A DNA stretch of 18,834 bases from Clostridia bacterium (GCA_900759575.1 CAAEVU010000223.1:1-18834); one strand, 5' to 3'. Positions 7,909 to 15,426 are shown, counted from the first letter of the stretch. The notes: a model not told the origin generated them from the sequence alone. Numbers and translations: made by a program.

Positions 7909-7984
7909 TGGAGCGGAAGACGAGGCTCGAACTCGCTACCTCCACCTTGGCAAGGTGGCGCTCTACCAGATGAGCTACTCCCGC
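7909..7984 (-). tRNA. tRNA-Gly (anticodon GCC)
   Basis: A 76-nt cloverleaf on the minus strand. The acceptor GCGGGAG pairs with CTTCCGC (one G-U pair), followed by discriminator T and an encoded CCA. The D arm reads AGCTCATCTGGTAGAGC. The anticodon stem CCACC/GGTGG holds the loop TTGCCAA, giving anticodon GCC. The T arm has GCGAG-TTCGAGC-CTCGT. It is a single-gene unit with its own promoter and terminator. Confidence 0.97.
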
Positions 7985-8020
7985 AGATTCTTTTTTTCGC
8001 TGTTTTTTCAGCGCTCGTTT

Positions 8021-8049
8021 ATTATAAGGGATTGCATCCCGCTTGTCAA
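8021..8049 (-). promoter_or_regulatory. Consensus promoter of the tRNA-Gly gene
   Basis: Minus strand: TTGACA (8044-8049), a 17-nt spacer and TATAAT (8021-8026). Both hexamers are perfect consensus, as expected for a stable-RNA gene. The predicted start is about 30 nt upstream of the mature tRNA. Confidence 0.9.
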
Positions 8050-8086
8050 GCATTTTTTGCAAAAAAACGTCAAAAGATCGCCGGGC

Positions 8087-8131
8087 AAAAAAACAAGGGC
8101 ACAGCTTCCCTCAGGAAGCCAGCCCCTGCCT
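8087..8131 (-). terminator. Terminator of the cold-shock gene
   Basis: Minus strand: AGGGGC-TGGCTTCC pairs with GGAAGCTGTGCCCTT (bulged), followed by G and seven T. It begins about 15 nt after the cold-shock stop codon. Confidence 0.75.
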
Positions 8132-8145
8132 TTTGTCAAAATGAG

Positions 8146-8355
8146 TTAGATCTTCTGCACGTTAACAGCACGCAGCTTGGAGCTGTTCTTGGGATCGGGC
8201 TCGGTCTCGAAGGTAACCTTCTGACCCTCTTCCAGAGTCTTGAAGCCGTCGGCCACGATAGCGGAGAAATGCACGAACACGTCGTCGCCGCCCTCGTCGT
8301 TAGAGATGAAGCCATAACCCTTTTCTGCGTTGAACCATTTGACTGTACCGTTCAT
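8146..8355 (-). CDS. csp: CspA-family cold-shock protein
   Basis: A 69-residue single cold-shock domain, a five-stranded beta barrel that binds single-stranded RNA and DNA. Family members act as RNA chaperones and antiterminators at low temperature or during growth transitions. Both RNA-binding motifs are intact: RNP1 in KGYGFIS (residues 12-18) and RNP2 in VFVHF (26-30). The protein opens with [13 protein letters not shown], the usual start. The gene begins at 8355 with AGGAGG 9 nt upstream. It is the only coding gene of its transcript, which starts about 200 nt upstream and carries a strong hairpin in its leader, suggesting control at the RNA level. Confidence 0.96.
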   Translation of the reverse strand: MNGTVKWFNAEKGYGFISNDEGGDDVFVHFSAIVADGFKTLEEGQKVTFETEPDPKNSSKLRAVNVQKI

Positions 8356-8466
8356 AAATCGGCACCTCCTAGTGTATGATCGTATTATGCTAGCAGCGCC
8401 GGCAACCGGTTTCCCGGCATGTTAGAAGGCTTTGCGCTTCACCGAAGAGAGAGAGCCCCGGCTTTT

Positions 8467-8552
8467 AAAAAAACTCACAGCTTGTGTAAATCATTCAGAC
8501 AGTCCAATGACTTACAAAAGCTGTGAGTTCATCTTTCGTGCTATCAGAATAC
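8467..8552 (-). ncRNA. Leader RNA with strong terminator-like hairpin upstream of csp
   Basis: The promoter at 8559-8587 predicts a start near 8552. About 23 nt later comes a long inverted repeat: AACTCACAGCTT (8518-8529 on the minus strand) pairs perfectly with AAGCTGTGAGTT (8472-8483). Eleven of the next twelve positions also pair (one is G-U, one is mismatched), leaving a ~10-nt loop. Seven U residues follow directly (8467-8473). Transcription should therefore mostly stop here, yielding an ~86-nt RNA. No convincing second promoter is seen between here and the csp gene at 8355. A six-codon frame (ATG at 8532-8530, stop at 8514-8512) runs into the 5' half of the stem with a weak ribosome site. 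It could be an attenuator, a small RNA gene, or both. Confidence 0.6.
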
Positions 8553-8558
8553 GAAATC

Positions 8559-8587
8559 ACTATAGCATCCCCCCGGCGCTTTGTCAA
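8559..8587 (-). promoter_or_regulatory. Sigma-A promoter of the csp leader
   Basis: Minus strand: TTGACA (8582-8587), a 17-nt spacer and TATAGT (8559-8564). The -35 is perfect and the -10 strong. The 506-bp gap 8356-8861 contains this promoter, the csp leader, and on the plus strand the moxR promoter. The stretch 8590-8725 shows nothing further. Confidence 0.8.
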
Positions 8588-8727
8588 CCATTTTTCAAAA
8601 AAATATTTCGACTCAAATCCCCGGTTTTTCCCCGAACTCCGGCAAAAATCTCCTCTGTTCCCCCTCCGTCCGCGCCGGAAATTTTCCCAGAATTTTTCGG
8701 CTTATTTACCAAAATCAGGAGAATAAC

Positions 8728-8757
8728 TTGTCCCCTTCCCCCAGAATATAGTATAAT
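8728..8757 (+). promoter_or_regulatory. Promoter of the moxR operon
   Basis: TTGTCC (8728-8733), an 18-nt spacer and TATAAT (8752-8757). Next to the predicted start lies AGTCTCTGTACAGACT (8767-8782), a short inverted repeat that could be an operator or 5'-end hairpin. CCCGGG-GGAC-CCCGGG (8808-8823) is a second GC-rich hairpin about 25 nt before the ribosome site. Confidence 0.6.
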
Positions 8758-8861
8758 GTCTGACATAGTCTCTGTACAGACTGGTTTACAGAATTTTACT
8801 CCTCTCTCCCGGGGGACCCCGGGGATTGGTTTTTCAAAAGGAAGTTCAAGGAGGGAATACC

Positions 8862-9797
8862 ATGCTGCAACCCAAAGCGATGGCTGTGATAAACGAGGTG
8901 CGCAAAGCCATTGTTGGCAAAGACACGGTGGTGTGCAAAGTTCTGATGGCCATCCTGGCCCGGGGCCACATCTTGCTGGAAGACAATCCCGGTGTGGGAA
9001 AAACTACGCTTGCCCTGGCCTTCTCCAAAGCCATGGGACTGCACTATAACCGGGTACAGTTCACCCCCGAAGTCATGCCTGCCGATGTGGTGGGCTTTTC
9101 CGTATGGGACAGGGAGACCGGGGAGTTCTCTTACCGCCCCGGAGCGGTGCTGTGCAATTTGTTCTTGGCCGATGAGATCAACCGCACCAGCGCCAAAACC
9201 CAAAGCGCTCTTCTGGAAGCCATGGAAGAGGGCCAGGTCACCGTGGACAATGTGAGCCATCCCCTGCCCAATCCTTTCACAGTGATTGCCACCCAGAACC
9301 CGGTGGGCTCCGCAGGCACCCAACTTTTGCCTGAATCCCAGCTTGACCGGTTCATGATGCGGCTGTCCATCGGCTATCCCACTCTGGAACAGGAGATCCT
9401 CATTTTAAAACAGACGGAGGGCGGTCGCCCTGTGGACGCCCTGCACCAAGTGGTGACTTTGGAAGAAATCTGCCAGATGCAGGCCCAAGTGGGACAAGTC
9501 CATGTGGCGGAAGACCTTTACCGATATGTGGCCTCCCTGTGCGCCGCCACCCGGCAGCACACTTTGATCCGGCTGGGGGCAAGCCCACGGGCGGGCGGGG
9601 CGCTGATCCGCGCCAGCAGAGCTTCCGCCTGGCTGGCCGGCCGAGATTATGTCATTCCGGAGGACGTGCGCCTGCTCTATTATAATGTATTGGAACACCG
9701 GGTCACCGCCGACCCTCAAGCCCGGCTCAGCGACCGCAGCACCCACACCCTCTTAAAAGAGGTGTTGGATTCAGTCCCCGCGCCGAAAGTGGTATGA
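8862..9797 (+). CDS. MoxR-family AAA+ ATPase
   Basis: Protein of 311 residues. MoxR ATPases are chaperone-like AAA+ proteins that usually act with VWA or DUF58 partners encoded beside them. Visible motifs: Walker A in EDNPGVGKTTLA (Lys47), Walker B in FLADEINR (Asp104, Glu105), the sensor-1 region in ATQNP (Asn146), the PESQLDRF arginine-finger region at about 160-167, and a C-terminal lid domain ending with ASPRAGGALIRASRAWA-like sequence (about residues 245-262). ATG 8862 has AAGGAGGG upstream. The gene is first in a three-gene operon with DUF58 and transglutaminase genes and probably supplies energy for assembly or activation of that envelope complex. It is cytoplasmic. The exact client is unknown. 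Confidence 0.94.
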   Translation: MLQPKAMAVINEVRKAIVGKDTVVCKVLMAILARGHILLEDNPGVGKTTLALAFSKAMGLHYNRVQFTPEVMPADVVGFSVWDRETGEFSYRPGAVLCNLFLADEINRTSAKTQSALLEAMEEGQVTVDNVSHPLPNPFTVIATQNPVGSAGTQLLPESQLDRFMMRLSIGYPTLEQEILILKQTEGGRPVDALHQVVTLEEICQMQAQVGQVHVAEDLYRYVASLCAATRQHTLIRLGASPRAGGALIRASRASAWLAGRDYVIPEDVRLLYYNVLEHRVTADPQARLSDRSTHTLLKEVLDSVPAPKVV

Positions 9798-9856
9798 TGC
9801 TGAGCAAGGCCGTCCGCCGCCCTGCTTGATTCCCATCAGGAAAGGAGGGAAAATCC

Positions 9857-11029
9857 ATGTGGAAACGCAGAGTCTACTATTTTCTTGTTCTGTTGGGGAC
9901 GACCACCTTTTTTATCTGCTTTAACGGGTATCTTTCCCTGTATTTGTTTGTCCTTTCTCTGCTGCTTCCAGTGGTTTCCCTGGTGCTGTCCCTTCCGGCC
10001 ATGCTGGGAGTTCGGGCGTTTCTCTCCGGGGGGAAAGAGCCTGCCAGTATCCCCGGCGCCAGAAAAGGGGAATCCATTCCCTTACAGCTGGAAGTGTGGA
10101 ACGCCACCCCTTTTTCCAGCGGCCGGGTGCAGGCCCGTCTTTCCGTGAAAAACACCTTCACCGGACAGCGGGAACAGGAGCGGTTCCTGTTTTCCGCCGG
10201 GCCCCGGCGTCAGATCTTTCAGCACCAGCTCACTTCCCAGACTTGCGGTCAAGTGGTCTGCCGGCTGGAACGGCTGCGGGTCTGTGATTACCTGGGACTT
10301 TTCACCCTTCCGGTGGGCCGTCCCCAGGAACTCACCATGTATTTCTGGCCCACGGTATACAATTTGGAACTGGAATTTTTAGAAAACACCTCCCCTGACA
10401 GCGAAGGGGAACGATATTCCCAAAAGAAACCGGGAGACGATCCCACAGAACTGTTCGCCCTTCGGGAATACCGGGAAGGCGACCGGCTTTCCAGAATTCA
10501 CTGGAAGCTGTCTCAAAAAATGGGCCGCACCTTGGTGAAAGAATTGGGGCTTCCCCTGTCCGATCAGCTTCTGTTCCTGTTGGATTTGAACGGGGACGGT
10601 TTGGAAGCGGACCTGCTGTTGGACGCCTTTGCCAGTTTATCCAATTTTTTGGCGGAACAGGAACACGCTCACCGGGTGCTGTACTGGTCTGCCAAAGCCG
10701 GGCAATTTCAACGCCGGGAGGTGGCCCAACCGGAAGATCTGCTGCCTTTGTGGCAGGAGATTCTGGCCCAAGGAAGCAGCGCTTCCCTGCCGGATTTGAA
10801 GGAAGAGAACCTGCCCAGCGGGATCTCCCACGGGCTGTACCTGTGTTGTACCCCCCAGGAACAGCCCCTGATGACATTGGAAAACAAATATCCCAGCGCC
10901 CAGCTCACTGTGATCCAAGTTAACCAGGCCCAGCAAAACCTTTCCTTTGGGTCCCGCGGCGCTGAGATCCGCCAGGTGATCCTGCGGCCGGGCCAAATCG
11001 CCCAAAGCCTGACCGGGCTGACCATTTAA
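9857..11029 (+). CDS. DUF58-domain membrane-associated protein
   Basis: Protein of 390 residues. It begins with two hydrophobic stretches (about 6-24 and 27-50), so it is likely membrane-anchored with most of the protein in the cytoplasm. The DUF58 signature is clear: REYREGDRLSRIHWKLSQ at about residues 203-220, then GRTLVKE. The region after it (LLFLLDLNGDG, about 238-248) resembles the start of a VWA-like fold, as is usual in DUF58 proteins. It lies 59 nt after moxR with AAAGGAGGGA before ATG 9857, and its stop is 15 nt from the TTG start of the next gene. DUF58 proteins are the standard partners of MoxR ATPases. A biochemical function has not been settled. Confidence 0.92.
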   Translation: MWKRRVYYFLVLLGTTTFFICFNGYLSLYLFVLSLLLPVVSLVLSLPAMLGVRAFLSGGKEPASIPGARKGESIPLQLEVWNATPFSSGRVQARLSVKNTFTGQREQERFLFSAGPRRQIFQHQLTSQTCGQVVCRLERLRVCDYLGLFTLPVGRPQELTMYFWPTVYNLELEFLENTSPDSEGERYSQKKPGDDPTELFALREYREGDRLSRIHWKLSQKMGRTLVKELGLPLSDQLLFLLDLNGDGLEADLLLDAFASLSNFLAEQEHAHRVLYWSAKAGQFQRREVAQPEDLLPLWQEILAQGSSASLPDLKEENLPSGISHGLYLCCTPQEQPLMTLENKYPSAQLTVIQVNQAQQNLSFGSRGAEIRQVILRPGQIAQSLTGLTI

Positions 11030-11044
11030 AAGGAGGTGCCGCTC

Positions 11045-13684
11045 TTGGCAAAACAGAAACCAGAAGCAGGAGCGCGCCCGTCCCTGCTGGACAAGCCCCG
11101 CATCCTGTATTCGGAGCCGGGGATTTTTTCCCAACTGCTGTTTTTTGGGCCCATGTTTCTTTTAGGGAGTCTGGGGGCATTGGGCTGCTTTTTCGCCAGC
11201 TTTCAAGTGCCTGTCGACCCTTTGCCCGTGGGGATCGTAGGGGCTGTGTGCCTGCTATTCTCCCTGTTTCTCTTCTTGTTCAAAAAATCCCACTGGATTC
11301 TCTCCCTCTGCGGGGTTGCCCTTTGGATCGGCGCGGTGTGGTATTTCTTCGACGATTTGCTTCAGGGCTGCGCTCATACCATCAACTTGGTTTTGGAAGC
11401 CTACGGGAATAAGTTTGGGATGGCACTTCCCTTTTTAGTGGTGGATTCCTCCCTCACTTCCCAACAGATCCAATTTCAATGCACCCTGTCCTGCTGCCTG
11501 TTCCTATTCCCCTATCTATTCTTCCTGGGGTGGGTCCTGATAGGCCGGAAAAGCGCTTTGGGTGCTTTTTGCCTGACCGGACTGATGGTGCTGTTTCCCA
11601 TGGTCATCTCCCTGGTACCCCCTGTGCCTTATTTGGTCATGCTGCTGTTGTTTTGGGCCATGCTTCTGCTGTTCTCCCCCACTTTTGGAGAACGCCACAG
11701 GCTTTTGGAGGACAGAGGCAAGTTCCACGCCGGCGGAAACGGAGTGGCCAGGCCCTCCATGCTTTTGCTGTTTTTGGGCAGCGCGGTTCTGTGCATGGCC
11801 CTCACCTACTGCCTGGTGCCCCATTCCACCTACCAGCGTCCCCAATTCATCGACGACCTTCGAGACGGCTTTTCCCGCGGGTTCGGCTTGGCAGAAACAT
11901 TCCAAGGCGGAGTGGGAAACGGCAACGGCAGGGTGGAACTGTCCTCCCTGGGTCCTCGCAGTTACACGGGCAAAACCATGCTGCGGGTAAAGTATGAATG
12001 GGAATCCTTTGCCGGTTCCTCCGGAAATTCCAGCAATCTGCGGAAAGACTACTTGAAAAGCTTTGTGGGCAGCGTGTACACCGGAAGCAGCTGGGAACGG
12101 CTGTCTGCCCAAGACAGCGGGGAACTTCGGGAAATTTTGAACGACGAGCATCCCCAAAACTTGTTGGACAGGATCACCGATGAATTTTCCGCCTACAATC
12201 CCACCCAATACCATGTGACCGTGGAAAATGTGGGAGCAAACCCCCGGTGCGTCTATGTGCCCTATGGTTTGATCGGCGACAGTGTGGACACGGGTATCAT
12301 GGGCTATGTGGAGGACGGCTTTCTCCAATCCACCCAGTTTTTCAGCGGTACGCCTTCCTATCAACTGGACGCATGGAGCTTTCCCGAATCCAGGAGGCAG
12401 TATTCCGACGTAGCCATCAACCAAATCCTCAACCAATCTCTGTCCTCTTCGGAATCCGACTCCTCCACCGGGAATTGGTACAGCACAGCGCAGGCCGACC
12501 AGATACAGGATTTGATCTCCCAAATGGAGGGCGGTCTTTACAACGAAGACGGAAGTCTGGTTTCCGCCAAGCAAATGGACCTGTGGACCATTCCCGAAAC
12601 GGTCATAGACTATCTGGAACCGGAACAACAGGAGTTTGCCAGGACCCTGGAAGCCTACAACCAATTTGTGTACGACCATTACACGCAGCTACCGGATGAG
12701 CTCCGGGAAACGCTTCTCCAATTTATGGAGGAAAATGGGATGTACGCCCTTTCCGATTCTTCGTACATCTATCTTTCTTCTTCCACGTATTTGATCCAAC
12801 AGGTCATCAGCACTTTGGCCTCCCGCTGCACCTACACCCTGACTCCCCCTTCTCTTCCGGAAGGCAAGGACTTTGTGGAGTATTTCCTGTTTGAAAGCAG
12901 GCAGGGTTATTGCGTCCATTTCGCCTCTGCGGCCGTGGCCCTTCTCCGGGCCGCCGGCATCCCTGCCCGGTATGCGGAAGGTTACGCAGTCCCGTCCAAC
13001 GCGGAAGGCTGGGTGGACGTGCCGGACTACAACGCTCATGCTTGGGTGGAAGTGTACATGGGTGGCACAGGGTGGGTTCCCATTGAGGTGACCCCTGCCG
13101 GACCCGATGCCCCTGCGGCCACTGAGGATGCCCGTCCCACACAGGTTCAGACGGTGACGCCCACGCCGTCTCCCACTCCCGCCCCCAGTCCCACGCCGTC
13201 TCCTACCCCGGAAGCTACGCCTTCCAGCACTCCTGACACCGTTCTCGGCACTTCTCCTTCTCCGGCGCCCACTGCCGCGCCGGAAAGTGATGGCTCTCAA
13301 GGGAAGTTCCCTTGGGTGCTGACAGGGTCCGTTTTGGGAGGGCTTGTACTTTTGCTGATCGTACTTGTGGTACGGCGAAAGCTGCTTTTGCGGCTCCGGT
13401 GGAAACGGTTTACCCAAAGCGATCGGAACCAAGCTGCTTTGGCATGGTATGCCGCCCTTTTGGAACTGCACCGGACCGCGCGGAAATTCCTTCCCGTGTG
13501 GCAGGAAGAAATTCCTCCCCAACTGAAACGGCTGGCACAGAAAGCCCGCTTCAGTCAACACACGCTCACCCCGGAAGAGCTTTCTCTCTTCGAAAAGGAA
13601 TGGGAAAACACGGTGGCACGCTTGCGGAAGCTTCTACCAACGTCCCGGAAGCTGTGGTGCCAATTTGGACCAGTTCTATTTTAA
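11045..13684 (+). CDS. Multi-pass membrane transglutaminase-like protein with C-terminal DUF4129-like region
   Basis: Protein of 879 residues. About seven N-terminal membrane helices fall between residues 30 and 257. A large extracytoplasmic region follows, containing a transglutaminase core: Cys623 in QGYCVHFASA, His665 in NAHAWVEV and Glu681 in PIEVTPA. The third position is Glu rather than the Asp of classical transglutaminases, which is usual in this bacterial subfamily. After the core comes a Thr/Pro/Ser-rich linker (about 704-725), a final membrane helix (757-779) and a cytoplasmic DUF4129-like tail. The layout matches TgpA/YebA-type proteins. I prefer TTG 11045, because AAAGGAGG ends 8 nt before it; the GTG at 11036 lies inside that ribosome site. 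It probably crosslinks, cleaves or modifies an envelope protein or peptide; the substrate is unknown. A terminator follows 21 nt later. Confidence 0.9.
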   Translation: MAKQKPEAGARPSLLDKPRILYSEPGIFSQLLFFGPMFLLGSLGALGCFFASFQVPVDPLPVGIVGAVCLLFSLFLFLFKKSHWILSLCGVALWIGAVWYFFDDLLQGCAHTINLVLEAYGNKFGMALPFLVVDSSLTSQQIQFQCTLSCCLFLFPYLFFLGWVLIGRKSALGAFCLTGLMVLFPMVISLVPPVPYLVMLLLFWAMLLLFSPTFGERHRLLEDRGKFHAGGNGVARPSMLLLFLGSAVLCMALTYCLVPHSTYQRPQFIDDLRDGFSRGFGLAETFQGGVGNGNGRVELSSLGPRSYTGKTMLRVKYEWESFAGSSGNSSNLRKDYLKSFVGSVYTGSSWERLSAQDSGELREILNDEHPQNLLDRITDEFSAYNPTQYHVTVENVGANPRCVYVPYGLIGDSVDTGIMGYVEDGFLQSTQFFSGTPSYQLDAWSFPESRRQYSDVAINQILNQSLSSSESDSSTGNWYSTAQADQIQDLISQMEGGLYNEDGSLVSAKQMDLWTIPETVIDYLEPEQQEFARTLEAYNQFVYDHYTQLPDELRETLLQFMEENGMYALSDSSYIYLSSSTYLIQQVISTLASRCTYTLTPPSLPEGKDFVEYFLFESRQGYCVHFASAAVALLRAAGIPARYAEGYAVPSNAEGWVDVPDYNAHAWVEVYMGGTGWVPIEVTPAGPDAPAATEDARPTQVQTVTPTPSPTPAPSPTPSPTPEATPSSTPDTVLGTSPSPAPTAAPESDGSQGKFPWVLTGSVLGGLVLLLIVLVVRRKLLLRLRWKRFTQSDRNQAALAWYAALLELHRTARKFLPVWQEEIPPQLKRLAQKARFSQHTLTPEELSLFEKEWENTVARLRKLLPTSRKLWCQFGPVLF
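13160..13215 (+). repeat. Thr/Pro/Ser-rich linker repeat
   Basis: CCCACGCCGTCTCC is repeated exactly 30 nt apart (13160 and 13190) within DNA coding for alternating TP/SP residues of the transglutaminase protein. This is a low-complexity wall- or membrane-spanning linker prone to length change by slippage. Confidence 0.7.
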
Positions 13685-13705
13685 GGAAAAAAGAATGGCA
13701 ACGTC

Positions 13706-13735
13706 AAAAAAGGCCGGCCTTTTGGGAGGCCTTTT
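13706..13735. terminator. Bidirectional terminator between TGase and marR genes
   Basis: AAAAGGCC pairs with GGCCTTTT around a 12-nt loop, with A-runs on the left and T-runs on the right. On the minus strand the stem is followed by six T. It can serve the moxR operon (ending at 13684) and the converging marR gene (ending at 13751). Confidence 0.75.
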
Positions 13736-13750
13736 CCATACACAGCAAGT

Positions 13751-14212
13751 TTATTTCCGGTCTTGGCCGGTCATTTTTGTGAGAAGGGCAATCAGGGAAC
13801 CACATTCCTGCTCTGTCAAACTGGCGGTTATGGAACGTCCCCACTGGGCCAGATAAGAACGGATCACCGGCACCAATTCCCTGCCTTTCTCGGTCAGGTA
13901 CAAGTTGTTCTGGCGACGGTCGTTGCGATCGATCTCCCGATAGAGATACCCCAATGTTTCCAGCTTCTTGGTGCGCCGGGCCACATTGCATTTGTCAATA
14001 AACATGTGGTTTGCAATGTTGTCTTGGGTGGTACCGGGATGGCGTTCAATGTGAAGCAAAATCAAATACATGGCGCCGGAAAAACCGTAATCCCGCAACC
14101 GCTCGGACATGAACCTGCTTCGGCTGCGGTGCAGATAGGTCACCGCCCGTCCCAGTTCACGGGTAAAATGAAGGGACGATTCCTTTGTCTCTGTTTGTTC
14201 CAGAGTTTCCAC
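13751..14212 (-). CDS. MarR-family transcriptional regulator
   Basis: Protein of 153 residues with the MarR winged-helix fold: a dimerisation helix at the N-terminus (LHFTRELGRAVTYLHR), helix-turn-helix at about 62-86 (TTQDNIANHM...CNVARRTKKLE), and the wing at 92-112 (REIDRNDRRQNNLYLTEKG), the best-conserved stretch of the family. One cysteine (Cys75) lies in the recognition helix and another (Cys137) in the C-terminal dimerisation helix, so redox sensing is possible but unproven. Start is GTG 14212, with AAGGAGG 7 nt upstream. A consensus promoter precedes it, and an inverted repeat behind that promoter is a candidate binding site. It is divergent from the GH25 pair and may control it, itself, or genes elsewhere. 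Confidence 0.92.
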   Translation of the reverse strand: METLEQTETKESSLHFTRELGRAVTYLHRSRSRFMSERLRDYGFSGAMYLILLHIERHPGTTQDNIANHMFIDKCNVARRTKKLETLGYLYREIDRNDRRQNNLYLTEKGRELVPVIRSYLAQWGRSITASLTEQECGSLIALLTKMTGQDRK

Positions 14213-14251
14213 GGTTTTTCCTCCTTCCGTCGGACATCCTCTTAATCCTGT

Positions 14252-14280
14252 ATTATACCGCCACAGCCAAAGATTGTCAA
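14252..14280 (-). promoter_or_regulatory. Consensus promoter of the marR gene
   Basis: Minus strand: TTGACA (14275-14280), a 17-nt spacer, TATAAT (14252-14257). Both hexamers are perfect. The predicted start is about 35 nt before the GTG. Confidence 0.88.
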
Positions 14281-14289
14281 AGAAAATCC

Positions 14290-14323
14290 TTGTAAAATGA
14301 AACCGGTCTCTTCATTTTCACAA
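14290..14323. promoter_or_regulatory. Inverted repeat, candidate MarR operator
   Basis: TTGTAAAATGAA (14290-14301) and TTCATTTTCACAA (14311-14323) form an inverted repeat with one inserted base, separated by 9 nt. It lies just upstream of the marR -35 box and about 50 bp from the GH25 -35 box. It could be a regulator site for either promoter. Confidence 0.45.
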
Positions 14324-14374
14324 AAAGTTTTTATTTCTTCCCCCATGGAAATGGCAGGAAACGCCTATTTCCGG

Positions 14375-14403
14375 TTGCCTTTTCGACTTATTTCGTGTAT
14401 AAT
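14375..14403 (+). promoter_or_regulatory. Promoter of the GH25 gene pair
   Basis: TTGCCT (14375-14380), a 17-nt spacer and TATAAT (14398-14403). The first GH25 start codon is 84 nt downstream. Confidence 0.7.
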
Positions 14404-14487
14404 GTGGCAAAGATTATCCTTAATTTTAGATTTCTTGCCAGCCCCAGGGGCTTTTGATACAGTATGTTGAAAAGGAGCGGTACATTT

Positions 14488-15384
14488 ATGGATTTCCTGA
14501 AAAAACGCAATCTTTTTTTGGCGGTCACCATTTTATTGGTCGTGATCATTGTGGCGGTGTCCGCTGTGCTCCTGGCCCGTGGGCCCCGGGAAAGCTCTGT
14601 GGAATTGATCAAAAACAATCAGGATGGCACCTTGGAGGTGGACGACTTAAACGACGGCTCTATGACCATTCCTTATTACGATATTCCCACCAACAGTTAC
14701 CAGCCCGAAGATTTCCGGGAAGCTGGCAACGGAGTCATCACCTATGAAGGCGGAGAGTCCTATGTGGGCATCAACGTCAACTCCAAAACAGGGGAAATCG
14801 ACTGGAATCAAGTGGCGGAAAGCGGTGTGGACTTTGCCATGATCCGGGTTGGCTATCGTGGAAAAGGGGACGGCAACATTGTTTTGGACACCAATTTCCA
14901 AGCCAACATCACTGGCGCCACGGAAGCAAACATCCCCGTGGGCGTCTACTTTTACTCCAAGGCGGTCACGGATGACGAGGCTGACAAAGAAGCTACGTTC
15001 GTGCTGGAACAGATTCGAGGCTACAACGTGACCTATCCCATCGCCTTTTTCTGGGAGTACGACACCACCAGCGACGGCAGTGTGGACCAGTCCTCCCGTA
15101 CTGTGCAATGTAACGGGGACCAGGTCACCGGATTTATCGACACCTTCTGCAACAAGGTGGAAATGGCCGGCTTTACCGCCTGCTACTACGCCACCAAGAC
15201 CATGGCGTACGACAAACTGGACCTTAGCCGGCTGACAAATTATGACCTGTGGTATGCGGAGTACGCCTCCAAGCCCAGCTTTTATTACGATTTTGGAATG
15301 TGGCAGTACACGGACGAGGGAACCGTTCCCGGCATTTCCACAAGCGTGCCCATTACGCTGGCGTTAAAGTCCTACAAAAAATAA
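14488..15384 (+). CDS. Membrane-anchored GH25-like protein, probable pseudoenzyme
   Basis: Protein of 298 residues with one N-terminal membrane helix (about 9-30) and an extracytoplasmic GH25 (N,O-diacetylmuramidase) fold. Compared with its downstream paralogue, the conserved DVSEHQG is NVNSKTG here (catalytic Asp replaced by Asn96, His by Lys100), FDWE is FFWE (Asp replaced by Phe188; Glu190 kept), and the VDLN near the end becomes VPIT. The fold landmarks IDW, FAMIRVGYRG, GVYFYSKA and MWQY remain. It is therefore unlikely to cleave peptidoglycan by the normal GH25 mechanism and may bind wall polymers instead. The frame is intact throughout, arguing against a decaying pseudogene. ATG 14488 has AAAGGAG upstream. 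A terminator-like hairpin follows the stop codon, before the second GH25 gene. Confidence 0.88.
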   Translation: MDFLKKRNLFLAVTILLVVIIVAVSAVLLARGPRESSVELIKNNQDGTLEVDDLNDGSMTIPYYDIPTNSYQPEDFREAGNGVITYEGGESYVGINVNSKTGEIDWNQVAESGVDFAMIRVGYRGKGDGNIVLDTNFQANITGATEANIPVGVYFYSKAVTDDEADKEATFVLEQIRGYNVTYPIAFFWEYDTTSDGSVDQSSRTVQCNGDQVTGFIDTFCNKVEMAGFTACYYATKTMAYDKLDLSRLTNYDLWYAEYASKPSFYYDFGMWQYTDEGTVPGISTSVPITLALKSYKK

Positions 15385-15396
15385 CAAACGAACATG

Positions 15397-15426
15397 GTCC
15401 GCCTAACAAGGCGGACTCCGTTTTTT
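15397..15426 (+). terminator. Terminator or attenuator between the two GH25 genes
   Basis: GTCCGCC (15397-15403) pairs perfectly with GGCGGAC (15410-15416) around TAACAA; TCCG and then six T follow. Only 32 nt separate it from the next start codon, and I see no promoter there, so the second gene probably depends on read-through. Confidence 0.75.

Noticed and set aside
7909..7984. tRNA-Gly as an integration site for a mobile element
   Set aside because: No integrase gene and no repeated copy of the tRNA 3' end is seen in the window.
8808..8823. GC-rich hairpin before moxR as an intrinsic terminator
   Set aside because: The following sequence is GATTGG before any T-run, too far from the stem. 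There is no gene upstream on this strand that it would terminate.
11516..12679. 387-codon minus-strand frame inside the transglutaminase gene
   Set aside because: No start signal or family resemblance; the plus-strand frame has membrane helices and a catalytic triad.
13157..13215. Repeated CCCACGCCGTCTCC units as a possible tandem-repeat or CRISPR-like array
   Set aside because: Only two copies, in frame inside a Thr/Pro linker. It is explained by protein composition.
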